This document shows positions 18,817 to 29,878 of a stretch of 42,636 nt of DNA, in pieces. Position 1 is the first letter of the stretch. Each line of letters opens with the position of its first letter. The notes under the pieces were generated by a model, which ran no database searches, was not told where the DNA came from, and saw only the letters and a list, made by a program, of their open reading frames with translations. The DNA is from Sterolibacterium sp. Lineage in GTDB: Bacteria > Pseudomonadota > Gammaproteobacteria > Burkholderiales > Rhodocyclaceae. Both the position numbers and the translations under genes were made by a program. The stretch covers positions 1 through 42,636 of the forward strand of contig JAGOVA010000021.1 in the NCBI GenBank assembly GCA_018061005.1, written 5' to 3'.

Positions 18817-19677
18817 ATGCAGCAGAATTTTTCACGCGCGGCGGCCACCTATGATGAGGCGGCGGTGCTGGCGCGGGAAACCGGCCAGCGGATGGCGGCG
18901 CGTCTGGATTACGTGAAGATCCAGCCCGCTCGCATGGCCGATATCGGTTGCGCCACGGGCGATGGTATCCGTGCCTTGCAACAGCGATATCCGGCGGCTT
19001 TGCCCGTGGCTATCGACGTTGCCCATGAGATGCTGCGTCAGGTGCGTGTGCGTGCGCCCCTGCTGCAACGGTTTGCCCGACGTGCGCCGCGGTTACTGAA
19101 TGCAGATGCCCGTGCGCTGCCGCTGGCCACCGGCAGTCTTGATCTGGTCTGGTCGAATCTGATGCTGCACTGGCTGGACGACCCGCTGCCCGCCTTGCGC
19201 GAAATGCAGCGGGTGCTGGCCGTGGATGGTCTGCTGATGTTTGCCATGCTAGGCCCCGATACCCTCAGAGAGTTGCGTGCGGCCTGTCATGAATGTGGCA
19301 TTGAGCCGCCACTGCGTCGTTTTCCCGATATGCACGATGTCGGCAACATGCTGGTCGCCGCCGGTTTTGCCGACCCGGTGATGGACATGGAAATGCTGAC
19401 CCTGACCTACGCGACGCCACGCGGCCTGCTGCGCGACCAGCGTCATCTGGGGGTGCGGGATGCGCTGCTGGGGCATTTGCCGTGGCGCGACTGGCGGCGT
19501 TTGTTGCAGTTTTACGCAGCGCAGCACCCGTCGTTGCCCGCCCGCTTCGAGATCGTTTATGGCCACGCCTGGAAGCCCGAACCCCGGCAGACTGACGATG
19601 GCCGTTCCATCATCCACTTTGAGCCGCGTGCACATCGCGCACCATTTGCACCACTTGCACCACGCTCAACATCATGA
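18817..19677 (+). CDS. bioC: Malonyl-ACP O-methyltransferase BioC
   Basis: A 286-residue class I SAM methyltransferase. It opens with NFSRAAATYDEAAVLARE, the BioC start pattern, with motif I ADIGCATGDG (residues 41-50), LDLVWSNLMLHWLDD and MLGPDTLRELR. BioC methylates malonyl-ACP so that a pimeloyl chain can be built by fatty-acid enzymes. Placement 25 bp behind bioB supports that role. The C-terminal end past IIHFEPRAH is a His/Pro-rich tail coded by a CACC-rich stretch and is probably not conserved. Confidence 0.9.
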   Translation: MQQNFSRAAATYDEAAVLARETGQRMAARLDYVKIQPARMADIGCATGDGIRALQQRYPAALPVAIDVAHEMLRQVRVRAPLLQRFARRAPRLLNADARALPLATGSLDLVWSNLMLHWLDDPLPALREMQRVLAVDGLLMFAMLGPDTLRELRAACHECGIEPPLRRFPDMHDVGNMLVAAGFADPVMDMEMLTLTYATPRGLLRDQRHLGVRDALLGHLPWRDWRRLLQFYAAQHPSLPARFEIVYGHAWKPEPRQTDDGRSIIHFEPRAHRAPFAPLAPRSTS

Positions 19678-19829
19678 AGCGCGCCCGCAAGCCCCAGATC
19701 AAGCCACGCAATCCCCTGGTGGCCGCCGCCATCCAGATGAAGGCCGGCGCACACCGGCGCAAGGACAAGCGTGCCGAACGCGCGCGGCAACGCGAGCAGG
19801 CACGCCGTCAGTGGCGCGAGTCAGAATGA
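19674..19829 (+). CDS. Small highly basic protein, 51 residues, overlapping the bioC stop
   Basis: The ATG at 19674 overlaps the bioC stop in an ATGA arrangement, suggesting translational coupling. The product begins MKRARKPQIKPRNPLVAAA, and about a third of all residues are Arg or Lys, ending in a charged helix (RAERARQREQARRQWRESE). There is no signal peptide or membrane segment. I recall similar short basic hypothetical proteins in betaproteobacteria but cannot name a family. A strong terminator follows 24 bp later, so the ORF fills the end of the operon, which supports it as a real gene. Confidence 0.6.
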   Translation: MKRARKPQIKPRNPLVAAAIQMKAGAHRRKDKRAERARQREQARRQWRESE

Positions 19830-19853
19830 GCCGGAATGGGTTGTGGTTGCAGA

Positions 19854-19881
19854 AAAAAGGGTGGCCTGAGTCACCCTTTTT
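19854..19881. terminator. Bidirectional rho-independent terminator
   Basis: AAAAAGGGTG (19854-19863) pairs perfectly with CACCCTTTTT (19872-19881) around an 8-nt loop, giving a U-run on either strand. It separates the rightward bioB-bioC operon from the leftward cytochrome c4 gene, whose stop is at 19937. Confidence 0.88.
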
Positions 19882-19936
19882 GATGATACGGTTGCGTAGG
19901 TTGCGTTGACTATGTTGACTGTCTGGCCTGTCTAAC

Positions 19937-20650
19937 TTAACGCAATCCGGCAATATAGTCGGCTACGGCCTTGATTTCAGCGTCGGTCATCTTGATGGCG
20001 ACCATACGCATCATTTTGTTCGGGTCATTGGCGCGCTCGCTGTCTGACGGAGCGGTGGCTTCTGCACCGGCGCGGAAGGTCTTCAGCTGGGCTTCGATGT
20101 ATTCGGAAAACTGTCCGCCGATGCGCGGAAACTGGGCGGGTATCCCTGCGCCAGTCGGGCCATGGCAACCGGCACAGGCCGACAGGCCTTTGCTGTTGTT
20201 ACCCGCACGGTAGATGCGCTGGCCAGCTTCGATGGTTTCGCGGTTTTTGGCGGTTTCGGGCTTTTGCGTCTGGCTCGCGAAATAGGCGGCGATATCGCGC
20301 ATCTGGGTTTCGTCATAGGCTGCAATCATGCCATTCATGACGGCATTGACGCGCTTGGGCGTAGCACCTTCGGCCGCCTTGAATTCGCGCATCTGCTTGA
20401 CGAGGTATTCTGCATGCTGGCCGGCGAGCTTGGGGTTGGCGGCTATGCTGCTGTTGCCGTCCGCGCCATGGCAGGCGCCGCAGACGGCTTCAACAATGGC
20501 TTTCCCTTTAGTGGGGTCGGTTTTGGCCGCAGATACGGCGTGTTCAGCGGCAGCCGCCGGAAGCGTGGCGAGCGTGGCGAGCGTGGTGAACGAAAAGGTG
20601 GCCGTAGCCGCCAGCAGTGTCAGGCGTTTCATCATGGACATCGTGGACAT
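19937..20650 (-). CDS. Dihaem cytochrome c4
   Basis: A 237-residue periplasmic electron carrier made of two cytochrome c domains. It has a Sec signal peptide (MKRLTLLAATATFSF...AAAA), haem-binding motifs CGACH (Cys57, Cys60, His61) and CAGCH (Cys159, Cys162, His163), and Met residues in each domain suitable as sixth ligands. The start at 20650 has an AGGAA site about 8 nt upstream. Cytochrome c4 usually feeds terminal oxidases. It is divergent from engB, a very common arrangement in gamma- and betaproteobacteria. Confidence 0.93.
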   Translation of the reverse strand: MSTMSMMKRLTLLAATATFSFTTLATLATLPAAAAEHAVSAAKTDPTKGKAIVEAVCGACHGADGNSSIAANPKLAGQHAEYLVKQMREFKAAEGATPKRVNAVMNGMIAAYDETQMRDIAAYFASQTQKPETAKNRETIEAGQRIYRAGNNSKGLSACAGCHGPTGAGIPAQFPRIGGQFSEYIEAQLKTFRAGAEATAPSDSERANDPNKMMRMVAIKMTDAEIKAVADYIAGLR

Positions 20651-20748
20651 CGGTGAATTCCTTGAATCTGGAAGTGCTAAATCCTGATATTCTATACCAC
20701 TTTACCTGATTCGCCAGACACCGCTTTTGATCGGTGCTGGCCATAGCC

Positions 20749-21456
20749 ATGTCCATGTCTGCGCCCCATTCCTCTGCCCGCTCCAAGCCCCATTCTGCAG
20801 CCAACCTGTTTCGCCATGCGGTTTTTGAAATTTCGGCGGCCAAGCCTACGGGGCTGCCCCCGGCTTCTCCATTGCGGCCGGAAATTGCGTTTGTCGGACG
20901 TTCCAATGCGGGCAAATCCAGCGCGCTGAATACGTTGGCGGGGCATACACGGCTGGCGTTTGTCAGCAAGACGCCGGGGCGCACGCAACTGATCAATTTT
21001 TTTCGCCTGCCCAACGAGGCGCGGCTGGTTGATCTGCCAGGGTATGGTTATGCCGCCGTGCCTGAAGAAGTGCGCCGCCAGTGGGTGGGCTTGCTCGAAC
21101 ATTATTTACGCAAGCGCACGAACCTGATTGGTCTGGTGCTCATCATGGATATCCGGCGGCCACTCACCGAACTGGATCGGAAGATGATGGACTGGTTTTT
21201 GCCGACCGCCAATCCGATGCACATTTTGCTGACCAAGGCAGACAAATTAAGCCGTCAGGAAGCGACCCGTACCTTGCGCGAGGTGCGTGAGGCGATTGCG
21301 GTGTATGGGGGGCAGATTACCGTGCAGCTCTTTTCCAGCCTGAAAAAGACCGGGATCGAAGAAGCTGAGACCGTCGTCGGCGGCTGGCTGGCAGGCTGTG
21401 CGGCAGATGCGGCATCTGCTGAGGATGCTTTGAATCTGGATCAAGGAGAGCAATGA
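20749..21456 (+). CDS. engB: Ribosome biogenesis GTPase EngB (YihA/YsxC)
   Basis: About 235 residues. GTPase motifs are G1 GRSNAGKS (residues 50-57), the G2 region TPGRTQ, G3 DLPGYGYA and G4 TKAD. EngB is an essential TRAFAC GTPase for assembly of the large ribosomal subunit. ATG 20749 is preferred to GTG 20734; ATG 20755 is also possible. The C terminus is extended by about 20 residues ([19 protein letters not shown]). The stop overlaps the start of the next gene. Confidence 0.96.
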   Translation: MSMSAPHSSARSKPHSAANLFRHAVFEISAAKPTGLPPASPLRPEIAFVGRSNAGKSSALNTLAGHTRLAFVSKTPGRTQLINFFRLPNEARLVDLPGYGYAAVPEEVRRQWVGLLEHYLRKRTNLIGLVLIMDIRRPLTELDRKMMDWFLPTANPMHILLTKADKLSRQEATRTLREVREAIAVYGGQITVQLFSSLKKTGIEEAETVVGGWLAGCAADAASAEDALNLDQGEQ

Positions 21457-22538
21457 TGCGACGTACTGGATACGGACTGGCGGTTTTGCTGGGGCTGGCA
21501 ATGATGGCTTCCGTCTGGGCGGATGCCACGATCCCCAGGGCGGATGTGAGCGGGGCGAAAGATCACCCTGCGCTGGGGCGTTTTTCCGGTGCCATGATCG
21601 TTTCTTATGAGCACAAGGAGTTTGACGAACTCAGGTTGCCGCTGTCCGCGCTCAAGCAGGTGGCTGACAAGGAGAGGCGTGACGCGCATAACAACATGGT
21701 GTTTGAGCCCGCGCAGAGCAAGGCACTGGAGGGACGGCGCACCCATCTGGTGTATTTGCTCCCTGAAAATATCGCGCCGCTTCAGGCGATCCGTAATTAT
21801 CAGAACGAAATCACCGGCAAGAGTGGCAAGCTGCTGTTTGAGTGCAAGGCCAATGAATGCGGCGGCGATGCGGCGCGCAGCAGCGATGGTGGCGGCGGCG
21901 ACCAGAGCATGGCCATGTATCTCTGGCCGGAAAACAGCATCAAGGACAAACCCTTCACCAACGGCCATTGCGCGCAGACGCTACGCATCAACGATCAGCG
22001 TTATGCCGCCTTTGAGCTGCCGGCCAGCAAGACCTTTGTGTCGGTACTGGCTTACAGCAGCAAAGATGGTGGGAATTACTGCAAGGCGTTCAGCAACCGT
22101 ACGATCGTGGTGGTCGATGTGCTGGAACTGAAAGCCATGGCGCAGAAGATGGTGACCGTCAAGGCCGAAGAGATGGTGCAGGCGATCAATACGCAGGGGC
22201 GGGTGGCCTTGTATGGGCTGTATTTCGATACCGCCAAAGCTGATGTAAAGCCGGAGTCGAAAGACACGCTCGAACAGATGGCGCGGTTGCTGAAAAATGC
22301 CTCCAAGCTCAAGTTGCTGGTGGTAGGGCATACCGATGATGTGGGCGAGTTTTCGGGCAATATGGAGTTGTCGAAACGCCGTGCCGAGGCGGTGGTTGCG
22401 GCACTGGTGAATCAGTACAAGGTGGATCGCAAACGGCTGACTCCGGTGGGCGTGTCGTTTGCCAGCCCGATGGCCTCCAACGATACGGAAGAGGGCAAGG
22501 CCAAAAACCGTCGGGTGGAGCTGGTGCCGAATCACTGA
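21453..22538 (+). CDS. OmpA-family protein with DUF4892-like N-terminal region
   Basis: A 361-residue envelope protein. It has a signal peptide ending near VWA-DA; residues about 25-225 resemble DUF4892 proteins ([23 protein letters not shown] and [12 protein letters not shown]). Residues about 250-361 form an OmpA peptidoglycan-binding domain ([54 protein letters not shown]). ATG 21453 overlaps the engB stop; ATG 21456 is an equal alternative. It is probably periplasmic or outer-membrane associated and anchored to peptidoglycan; its role is unknown. Confidence 0.87.
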   Translation: MMRRTGYGLAVLLGLAMMASVWADATIPRADVSGAKDHPALGRFSGAMIVSYEHKEFDELRLPLSALKQVADKERRDAHNNMVFEPAQSKALEGRRTHLVYLLPENIAPLQAIRNYQNEITGKSGKLLFECKANECGGDAARSSDGGGGDQSMAMYLWPENSIKDKPFTNGHCAQTLRINDQRYAAFELPASKTFVSVLAYSSKDGGNYCKAFSNRTIVVVDVLELKAMAQKMVTVKAEEMVQAINTQGRVALYGLYFDTAKADVKPESKDTLEQMARLLKNASKLKLLVVGHTDDVGEFSGNMELSKRRAEAVVAALVNQYKVDRKRLTPVGVSFASPMASNDTEEGKAKNRRVELVPNH

Positions 22539-22596
22539 AAAAATGGCTCCCGGCCAAAAAAATGGCTCCCGGCCAAGGGGGGAGACCGGGAGCCAT
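22539..22596. repeat. Two tandem 19-bp repeats plus an inverted third arm (stem-loop element)
   Basis: AAAAATGGCTCCCGGCCAA occurs exactly at 22539-22557 and at 22558-22576. An inverted arm CCGGGAGCCAT follows at 22586-22596, able to pair with either copy. Read leftward, each copy becomes CCGGGAGCCATTTTT, a stem arm with a U-run, so it looks like a terminator for leftward RNA. Read rightward there is no U-run after the stem. A smaller hairpin CCTCA-TCGT-TGAGG follows at 22604-22617. Confidence 0.75.
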
Positions 22597-22677
22597 AGTC
22601 CTGCCTCATCGTTGAGGTTCAGGCAAACCCGCTAAGGAGGAGAAGCGGGGATGGTGAGTCAGTTCATGCGTTCATGA

Positions 22678-23763
<1,086 letters not shown>

Positions 23764-23786
23764 TTGTCGCGCGCGTTGTTCAGACT

Positions 23787-24359
23787 TCAGATCAGCAGCG
23801 CGCACTGCTGCTGCCAGTTTTCCAGCGGTAGCAGCTTGAAACCGCTTTTAACGAATTGATGCCAGCGTCCCATCGCGTAACAACGCAGGATGTTGGCATG
23901 AGCGGCAATGTCATGTTCGGCCGGCAGGCTGCCCTGGGTGATGGCGATGCGCAGCGATTGCTTGAACGAGGCTTCGACGCGGTCGAGCACCTGGTTGATG
24001 CGGATTTGCAGGCGTTCATTTTCGTGCACCAGCGCATCACCAATCAGCACCCGGGTGAGTCCGCGGTTTTTCTCGGCAAAGCCCAGCAGCAATGACAGCA
24101 TCATCTGCACCTGGCGCAAACCCTGTTCTTCTTCGGCCGCAATCCGGTTGATGACCGAAAACAGACCGGATTCGATGAACTCGATCAGCCCTTCGTACAT
24201 CTGCGCCTTGCTGGCAAAGTGGCGGTAGAGCGCGGCTTCGGAAACGTCGAGCCGCTTGGCCAGTGCCGCCGTGGTGATCTTTTCACCCGCCGGATCTTGC
24301 AGCATTTCGGCGATGACTTGCAGGATTTGCAGCTTACGTTCGCCGGGTTTGCTTGCCAT
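23787..24359 (-). CDS. slmA: Nucleoid occlusion factor SlmA
   Basis: A 190-residue TetR-fold protein. The N-terminal helix-turn-helix reads ITTAALAKRLDVSEAALYRHFASKAQMYEGLIEFIE, and the rest matches SlmA along its length (NRGLTRVLIGDALVHENERLQIRINQ). SlmA binds specific chromosomal sites and blocks FtsZ ring assembly over the nucleoid. It is the last gene of the leftward argB group and faces hemB tail to tail. Confidence 0.93.
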   Translation of the reverse strand: MASKPGERKLQILQVIAEMLQDPAGEKITTAALAKRLDVSEAALYRHFASKAQMYEGLIEFIESGLFSVINRIAAEEEQGLRQVQMMLSLLLGFAEKNRGLTRVLIGDALVHENERLQIRINQVLDRVEASFKQSLRIAITQGSLPAEHDIAAHANILRCYAMGRWHQFVKSGFKLLPLENWQQQCALLI

Positions 24360-24382
24360 GGGGTGTCCTCTGAAGGGGTAGG

Positions 24383-25045
24383 TTAGTGATGCGCTTGCTG
24401 AAGCTGGCTCAGGCGGCGCGGCAGTTCAAGCACGGATTTTAGCCGTAGGTCGACCCAGGCGGGCGCGGTACGCAGTCGTCGGGCATGGCCGACCAGCACG
24501 GTCTTCATGCCGAGCAGTTTGGCCGTGCGTAGATTTTCCGCGCTGTCTTCGACCATCACGCAGCGTGTGGGGGCGAGCCGTTCGGCCTTGAGCAGATGCA
24601 AGAAGCCGCGCATCTCGGGCTTGGGGCGAAAGCGCAGATGCTCGATGGCGTAGATGGCATCGAACAGAGGGCGAATATCCATGACATCAAGCACGGCGGC
24701 GGCATAGTGCTGCGGTGCGTTGGTAAATAGCAGCTTGCGCCCGGGCAGGCGACGCAGCATGGCTTTCAGGCTGCGCTCAAACACCATCATGCGTTCAAGC
24801 TCGGGAAACTGATGTGTGTGCCAGAGAAAATGATGCGGATCGGCACCATGATGTCGCATCAACCCGGTGAGTGTCGCGCCATAACGCTGCCAGTAATCGA
24901 TGCGCAACCGGTCGGCCTCGGCATGCGAGACCGCCAGTGTGCGGGCGACATAGGCCGTCATGTCGCGATTGATGTGCGGAAAAATGTGCGGTGTAGCATC
25001 ATGCAGCGTGTTGTCGAGATCGAACAGCCAGACGGGCGCGTGCAT
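24383..25045 (-). CDS. HAD-family pyrimidine 5'-nucleotidase
   Basis: A 220-residue HAD hydrolase. Motif I is WLFDLDNTLHDA, motif II is KLLFTNAPQHYA, and motif IV is CVMVEDSAENLRTAKLLGM. It corresponds to the pyrimidine 5'-nucleotidase subgroup (yeast SDT1/PHM8-like), which dephosphorylates UMP/CMP-type nucleotides. It lies 12 bp after argB and 23 bp before slmA, the usual order in several betaproteobacteria. Confidence 0.88.
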   Translation of the reverse strand: MHAPVWLFDLDNTLHDATPHIFPHINRDMTAYVARTLAVSHAEADRLRIDYWQRYGATLTGLMRHHGADPHHFLWHTHQFPELERMMVFERSLKAMLRRLPGRKLLFTNAPQHYAAAVLDVMDIRPLFDAIYAIEHLRFRPKPEMRGFLHLLKAERLAPTRCVMVEDSAENLRTAKLLGMKTVLVGHARRLRTAPAWVDLRLKSVLELPRRLSQLQQAHH

Positions 25046-25057
25046 GGAAGGATGGGC

Positions 25058-26191
<1,134 letters not shown>

Positions 26192-26233
26192 TTGCAGAAT
26201 TTTCATTCTCCGTTAAGATAGTAACAAGTTACT
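26192..26233 (+). promoter_or_regulatory. Candidate promoter and operator of the TetR/efflux operon
   Basis: TTGCAG (26192-26197) and TAAGAT (26214-26219) are 16 bp apart. Directly after the -10 lies the perfect palindrome AGTAAC-AA-GTTACT (26220-26233), where it would cover the transcription start, 19 bp ahead of the TetR ATG. This is the normal layout for autorepression by a TetR protein. Confidence 0.6.
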
Positions 26234-26251
26234 TACTTTACGAGTGTGCGC

Positions 26252-26902
26252 ATGAGTGGGCATCCCAAGCATCTTCCTGCCGACGCGCGGCGGGCGGCAA
26301 CGGTGGAGGCCGTGGTCGGGCTGGCCGCCGAGCAGAATCCGAGCGACATTACGACGACTGCCATCGCTCAGCGTATGGGGCTGACGCAGGGGGCTTTGTT
26401 TCGGCATTTTCCGACCAAGGATGCCATTCTGGAGTCCGTGATGGACTGGGTGGCTGAATGTCTGCTGGCGCGGATCGACAAGGCGGCTGAGGGTCTTTCC
26501 TCGCCCATTGCGGCGCTCGAGGCGATGTTTATGGCGCATATTGATTTTGTGTCCGAGCACCCGGGTGTCCCCCGGATGCTTTTTGGCGAATTGCAACGTC
26601 CTGGGGAGACGCTGCCCAAGAAGATGGTGCAGACCCTGATCCGTCGATACGCAGAGCGATTGCAGCGTTTGCTTGAGGCGGGATTGGCGCAGGGAGAGCT
26701 GGATGATCGGCTGGATATCAATGCAGCGGCCGTGTCGTTCATCGGCACTGTGCAGGGCTTGGTGATGCAGTCCCTGATTGCGGGCGATCCGGCGCGGATA
26801 CGTCGTGACGCGCCGGGTGTTTTTGCCATTTATTGCCGTGGCATTCGAAAATTGAGTGGGCAGATGAGTGGGAAACAGAGTGCCAGCGGGAGTGCATCAT
26901 GA
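26252..26902 (+). CDS. TetR-family transcriptional regulator
   Basis: A 216-residue repressor. The N-terminal DNA-binding domain contains ITTTAIAQRMGLTQGALFRHFPTKDAILESVMDW, a classic TetR helix-turn-helix; the remainder is an all-helical ligand domain. ATG 26252 is preferred over GTG 26246. Its stop overlaps the ATG of the adaptor gene (ATGA), so it is the first gene of an efflux operon and is the probable regulator of it through the palindrome at 26220-26233. Confidence 0.88.
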   Translation: MSGHPKHLPADARRAATVEAVVGLAAEQNPSDITTTAIAQRMGLTQGALFRHFPTKDAILESVMDWVAECLLARIDKAAEGLSSPIAALEAMFMAHIDFVSEHPGVPRMLFGELQRPGETLPKKMVQTLIRRYAERLQRLLEAGLAQGELDDRLDINAAAVSFIGTVQGLVMQSLIAGDPARIRRDAPGVFAIYCRGIRKLSGQMSGKQSASGSAS

Positions 26903-28050
26903 ATCGGCCTCGCTTGCAGCGTCGTACCTGGGCACTGGTTGCGGTCATCGTGCCGATGGTGCTGTTGTTCGTGTATGTGGCGGCGCGTTCGGGGCCGTTG
27001 GCGCCGGTGGATGTCACGATCCACACGGTTGAGGCGCGGCCTGTCGCGCCGGCCTTGTTCGGCATCGGTACGGTGCAGGCGCGTTACACCTACAAGATCG
27101 GCCCGACGGTTGCGGGGCGTGTCCAGAGTTTGGCGGTGCATGTCGGTGATGTGGTCAAAGCCGGGCAGGTGCTGGGCGTGATGGAAGCCGTGGATCTGGA
27201 TGAACGCATGGCGGCGCAGGCGGCGGCGATCAAGAGTTCAGCCGCCGCTTTGCTTCAGGCGCAGGCCCGGCAGAGTTTTGCCCAGGCGCAAGCAAGCCGT
27301 TACGAACAGTTGCTGGAGGTGCGTGGAACGAGCGAAGAGAGTGTGGCCATCAAACGTCAGGAGCTCGCCATTGCCCATGCGACATGGGCGGCAGCGCAGG
27401 CGGATGTGGCTCGACTCCACGCAGAGCGGGATGCCCTGCGCGCACAACGCGGCAATTTACGTCTGCTGGCGCCGGTTGCCGGGCAGGTGGCGGCACGCAA
27501 TGCGGAACCGGGTACGACGGTGGTCGCTGGCCAGGCGGTGGTCGAGGTGATCGATCCCACCAGCTTGTGGGTGGATGCCCGCTTCGATCAGGCGAGTGCA
27601 AACGGACTGGCCGCGGGCTTGCCTGCCCGGATGACCTTGCGCTCCCGGCTTGATCAAGCGTTGGTCGGGCATGTGATGCGGATCGAACTGCGGGCGGATG
27701 CGGTGACGGAAGAGTTGCTGGCAAAAATCGTATGGAATACACCGCCCGCCGCCTGGCCCGCGTTGGGTGAGCTGGCCGAGGTGACCGTTCAGCTCGATGC
27801 GCTACCGCCTGCGCCGACGATACCCAATGCGGCCATACGAACGGTGCAGGGTCAGCGCGGGGTGTGGAAGCTGGTGGATGGGGATTTGGCCTTTGCGCCC
27901 ATCCAACTGGGGCGCGCTGATCTGTCCGGCGATGTGCAGGTCAGCCAGGGGCTGGCGGCCGGTGAGCGGATTGTCGTCTATAGCGCGAAGGCACTCCGTG
28001 CGAACAGCCGGATTCAGGTAGTTGAACGGTTGACGGGCGGCTCGCGATGA
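26899..28050 (+). CDS. Periplasmic adaptor (HlyD/MFP family) of an ABC efflux system
   Basis: A 383-residue membrane-fusion protein. One N-terminal membrane helix (about residues 11-29) precedes the biotinyl-lipoyl half motif GPTVAGRVQSLAVHVGDVVKAGQVLG, an alpha-helical hairpin of about 110 residues (Ala/Gln-rich, 27220-27450), the second lipoyl half LLAPVAGQVAARNAEPGTTVVAGQ, and beta-barrel domains. It bridges the inner-membrane transporter and an outer-membrane channel. The start overlaps the TetR stop and the stop overlaps the permease start, so the genes are tightly coupled. Confidence 0.88.
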   Translation: MNRPRLQRRTWALVAVIVPMVLLFVYVAARSGPLAPVDVTIHTVEARPVAPALFGIGTVQARYTYKIGPTVAGRVQSLAVHVGDVVKAGQVLGVMEAVDLDERMAAQAAAIKSSAAALLQAQARQSFAQAQASRYEQLLEVRGTSEESVAIKRQELAIAHATWAAAQADVARLHAERDALRAQRGNLRLLAPVAGQVAARNAEPGTTVVAGQAVVEVIDPTSLWVDARFDQASANGLAAGLPARMTLRSRLDQALVGHVMRIELRADAVTEELLAKIVWNTPPAAWPALGELAEVTVQLDALPPAPTIPNAAIRTVQGQRGVWKLVDGDLAFAPIQLGRADLSGDVQVSQGLAAGERIVVYSAKALRANSRIQVVERLTGGSR

Positions 28051-29273
28051 TCAGTCTGGCCGGTCGCGACATCCTGCACGCCTGGGGAAAATTCATGTTC
28101 ACCGGGATTGGGCTTGGGCTCCTGATTGGCGTCACCCTCACGATGGCGGGGGTCTATCGCGGCATGGTGGATGATGGCAAGGTGTTGCTCGACAACAGTG
28201 GTGCCGACTTATGGGTCGTGCAAAAAGATACGCTGGGGCCTTACGCCGAGTCTTCGAGCCTGCCGGATGACGTGTGGCGCAGTATCCGCACAGTGCCGGG
28301 GGTGGCGCAGGCGGCGAATGTCACTTATCTGACCATGCAGGTGAGTCGATGGAATACGGCGGGAAGCCATGCCGCTGAGCAGGATGTGCGGGCGATGGTG
28401 GTGGGCGTGGCGGCAGGTGAGCCGGGCAGCGTGGGATGGCCGCCGCAACTGATTGCAGGGCGGCAGATCACGCGGAGTCATTACGAAGCCGTCGTCGATA
28501 AAGCCACCGGGTTTGAGCTGGGCGATCGGCTGAAAATTCGCCGCAATCAGTACACCGTGGTCGGGCTAACCCGCCGCATGGTGTCTTCCAGCGGTGATCC
28601 GATGGTGTTCATTCCGCTCAAGGATGCCCAAGAGGCGCAGTTTTTGAAGGACAACGATGCCATCCTGATGCAGCGTCGTCGCACCGAGGCGAATCCGACG
28701 TTCAACCGTCCCGGCGCACCGGGGCTGCTGGAGGCCGTCGTCGCTTTGCAAACCGGCAATGCTTCGGTCAATGCCGTGCTGGTACGACTCCAGCCGGGCT
28801 TCTTGCCGCAGGAAGTGGCCGAGCCCATCCGCCGCTGGCAGCGGCTGACCGTGTATGACCGTACCCAGATGGAATCCATCCTGGTGGGCAAGCTCATCGC
28901 CACATCGGCCCGGCAGATCGGCATGTTTCTGGTCATACTGGCCGTGGTGAGTGCTGCCATTGTGGCCTTTATCATTTACACGCTGACGATGGACAAAATC
29001 CGCGAAATTGCGGTGCTGAAACTCATCGGCACGCGCAATCGCACGATCGCGGGAATGATCTTGCAACAGGCGCTGGTGCTGGGGGTGATTGGTTTTGTGG
29101 TGGGTAAGATCAGCGCTACTTTTGCCGCACCGCTATTTCCCAAATATGTTCTGCTGGTGCCTGGCGATTCGATCCTGGGTTTTTTCGCGGTGCTGGCGAT
29201 TTGCGTGCTGTCCAGCATCGTCGCCATCCGCATGGCACTCAAGGTCGATCCGGCCGAAGCGATTGGGGGCTGA
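28047..29273 (+). CDS. ABC transporter permease, FtsX/MacB-DevC type
   Basis: A 408-residue inner-membrane protein. One membrane helix lies near the N terminus (FMFTGIGLGLLIGVTLTMAG), then a large periplasmic domain (about residues 40-285), then three helices at the C terminus: IGMFLVILAVVSAAIVAFII, LVLGVIGFVVGKISATF and LGFFAVLAICVLSSIVAI. This is the FtsX-type topology of MacB/DevC permeases, which use mechanical motion to push periplasmic substrates through a TolC-like channel. The ATPase is coded separately by the next gene. Confidence 0.88.
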   Translation: MISLAGRDILHAWGKFMFTGIGLGLLIGVTLTMAGVYRGMVDDGKVLLDNSGADLWVVQKDTLGPYAESSSLPDDVWRSIRTVPGVAQAANVTYLTMQVSRWNTAGSHAAEQDVRAMVVGVAAGEPGSVGWPPQLIAGRQITRSHYEAVVDKATGFELGDRLKIRRNQYTVVGLTRRMVSSSGDPMVFIPLKDAQEAQFLKDNDAILMQRRRTEANPTFNRPGAPGLLEAVVALQTGNASVNAVLVRLQPGFLPQEVAEPIRRWQRLTVYDRTQMESILVGKLIATSARQIGMFLVILAVVSAAIVAFIIYTLTMDKIREIAVLKLIGTRNRTIAGMILQQALVLGVIGFVVGKISATFAAPLFPKYVLLVPGDSILGFFAVLAICVLSSIVAIRMALKVDPAEAIGG

Positions 29274-29878
29274 TGATGACAGAGCATCCTGGCAAGGGTA
29301 TCCACATCGAAGGCATCTCCAAACGTTACGGGGAAGGAGATACGGCAGTCCTCGCCTTGAAGGACGTGAACATGCATGTCGCGCCCGGTGAGGTGGTGGG
29401 TTTGATCGGCCCTTCCGGCTCTGGCAAGAGCACCTTGTTGAAGTGTCTGGGCGCAGTGATCGACCCCAGCGCAGGTCGCATGGTGCTGGGCGATGAAGTG
29501 ATCTTTGATCGGAAATGGCAGGTGCGTGATTTGCGCGCACTGCGCCGCGACAAAATCGGTTTTGTGTTTCAGGCACCGTACCTGATTCCGTTCCTTGACG
29601 TGATCGACAATGTGGCCTTGTTACCGATGCTGGCCGGTGTGCCTGACGACGAGGCACGCGCTCGCGCACGTGAACTCCTGACCGCACTGGATGTGCAGCA
29701 TCGCGCCCAGGCCATGCCGGCGCAACTGTCGGGGGGAGAGCAACAGCGTGTCGCCATTGCGCGCGGTCTGGTCAATCGCCCGCCGGTCATTTTGGCGGAT
29801 GAACCGACGGCACCGCTGGACTCGGTGCGTGCCATGGCGGTGATCCGCATCCTCAACGAGATGGCCAGTCGTTTCTAG
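29273..29878 (+). CDS. ABC transporter ATPase (DevA/LolD-like), truncated by an in-frame amber codon
   Basis: The visible product is 201 residues: Walker [10 protein letters not shown] (46-54), Q-loop [10 protein letters not shown], signature [16 protein letters not shown] (about 152-167) and Walker [14 protein letters not shown]. It stops at TAG 29876-29878 just after NEMASRF. The same frame continues past the stop with TAIIVVTHDEKIIPTF, which is the missing H-loop strand. Relatives read ..RFQTAIIVVTHDEK.., so a single CAG to TAG change would explain it. Without the H-loop His the ATPase should not hydrolyse ATP normally unless the amber codon is suppressed or is a sequence error. ATG 29273 overlaps the permease stop; ATG 29276 is an alternative. 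Confidence 0.85.
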   Translation: MMTEHPGKGIHIEGISKRYGEGDTAVLALKDVNMHVAPGEVVGLIGPSGSGKSTLLKCLGAVIDPSAGRMVLGDEVIFDRKWQVRDLRALRRDKIGFVFQAPYLIPFLDVIDNVALLPMLAGVPDDEARARARELLTALDVQHRAQAMPAQLSGGEQQRVAIARGLVNRPPVILADEPTAPLDSVRAMAVIRILNEMASRF

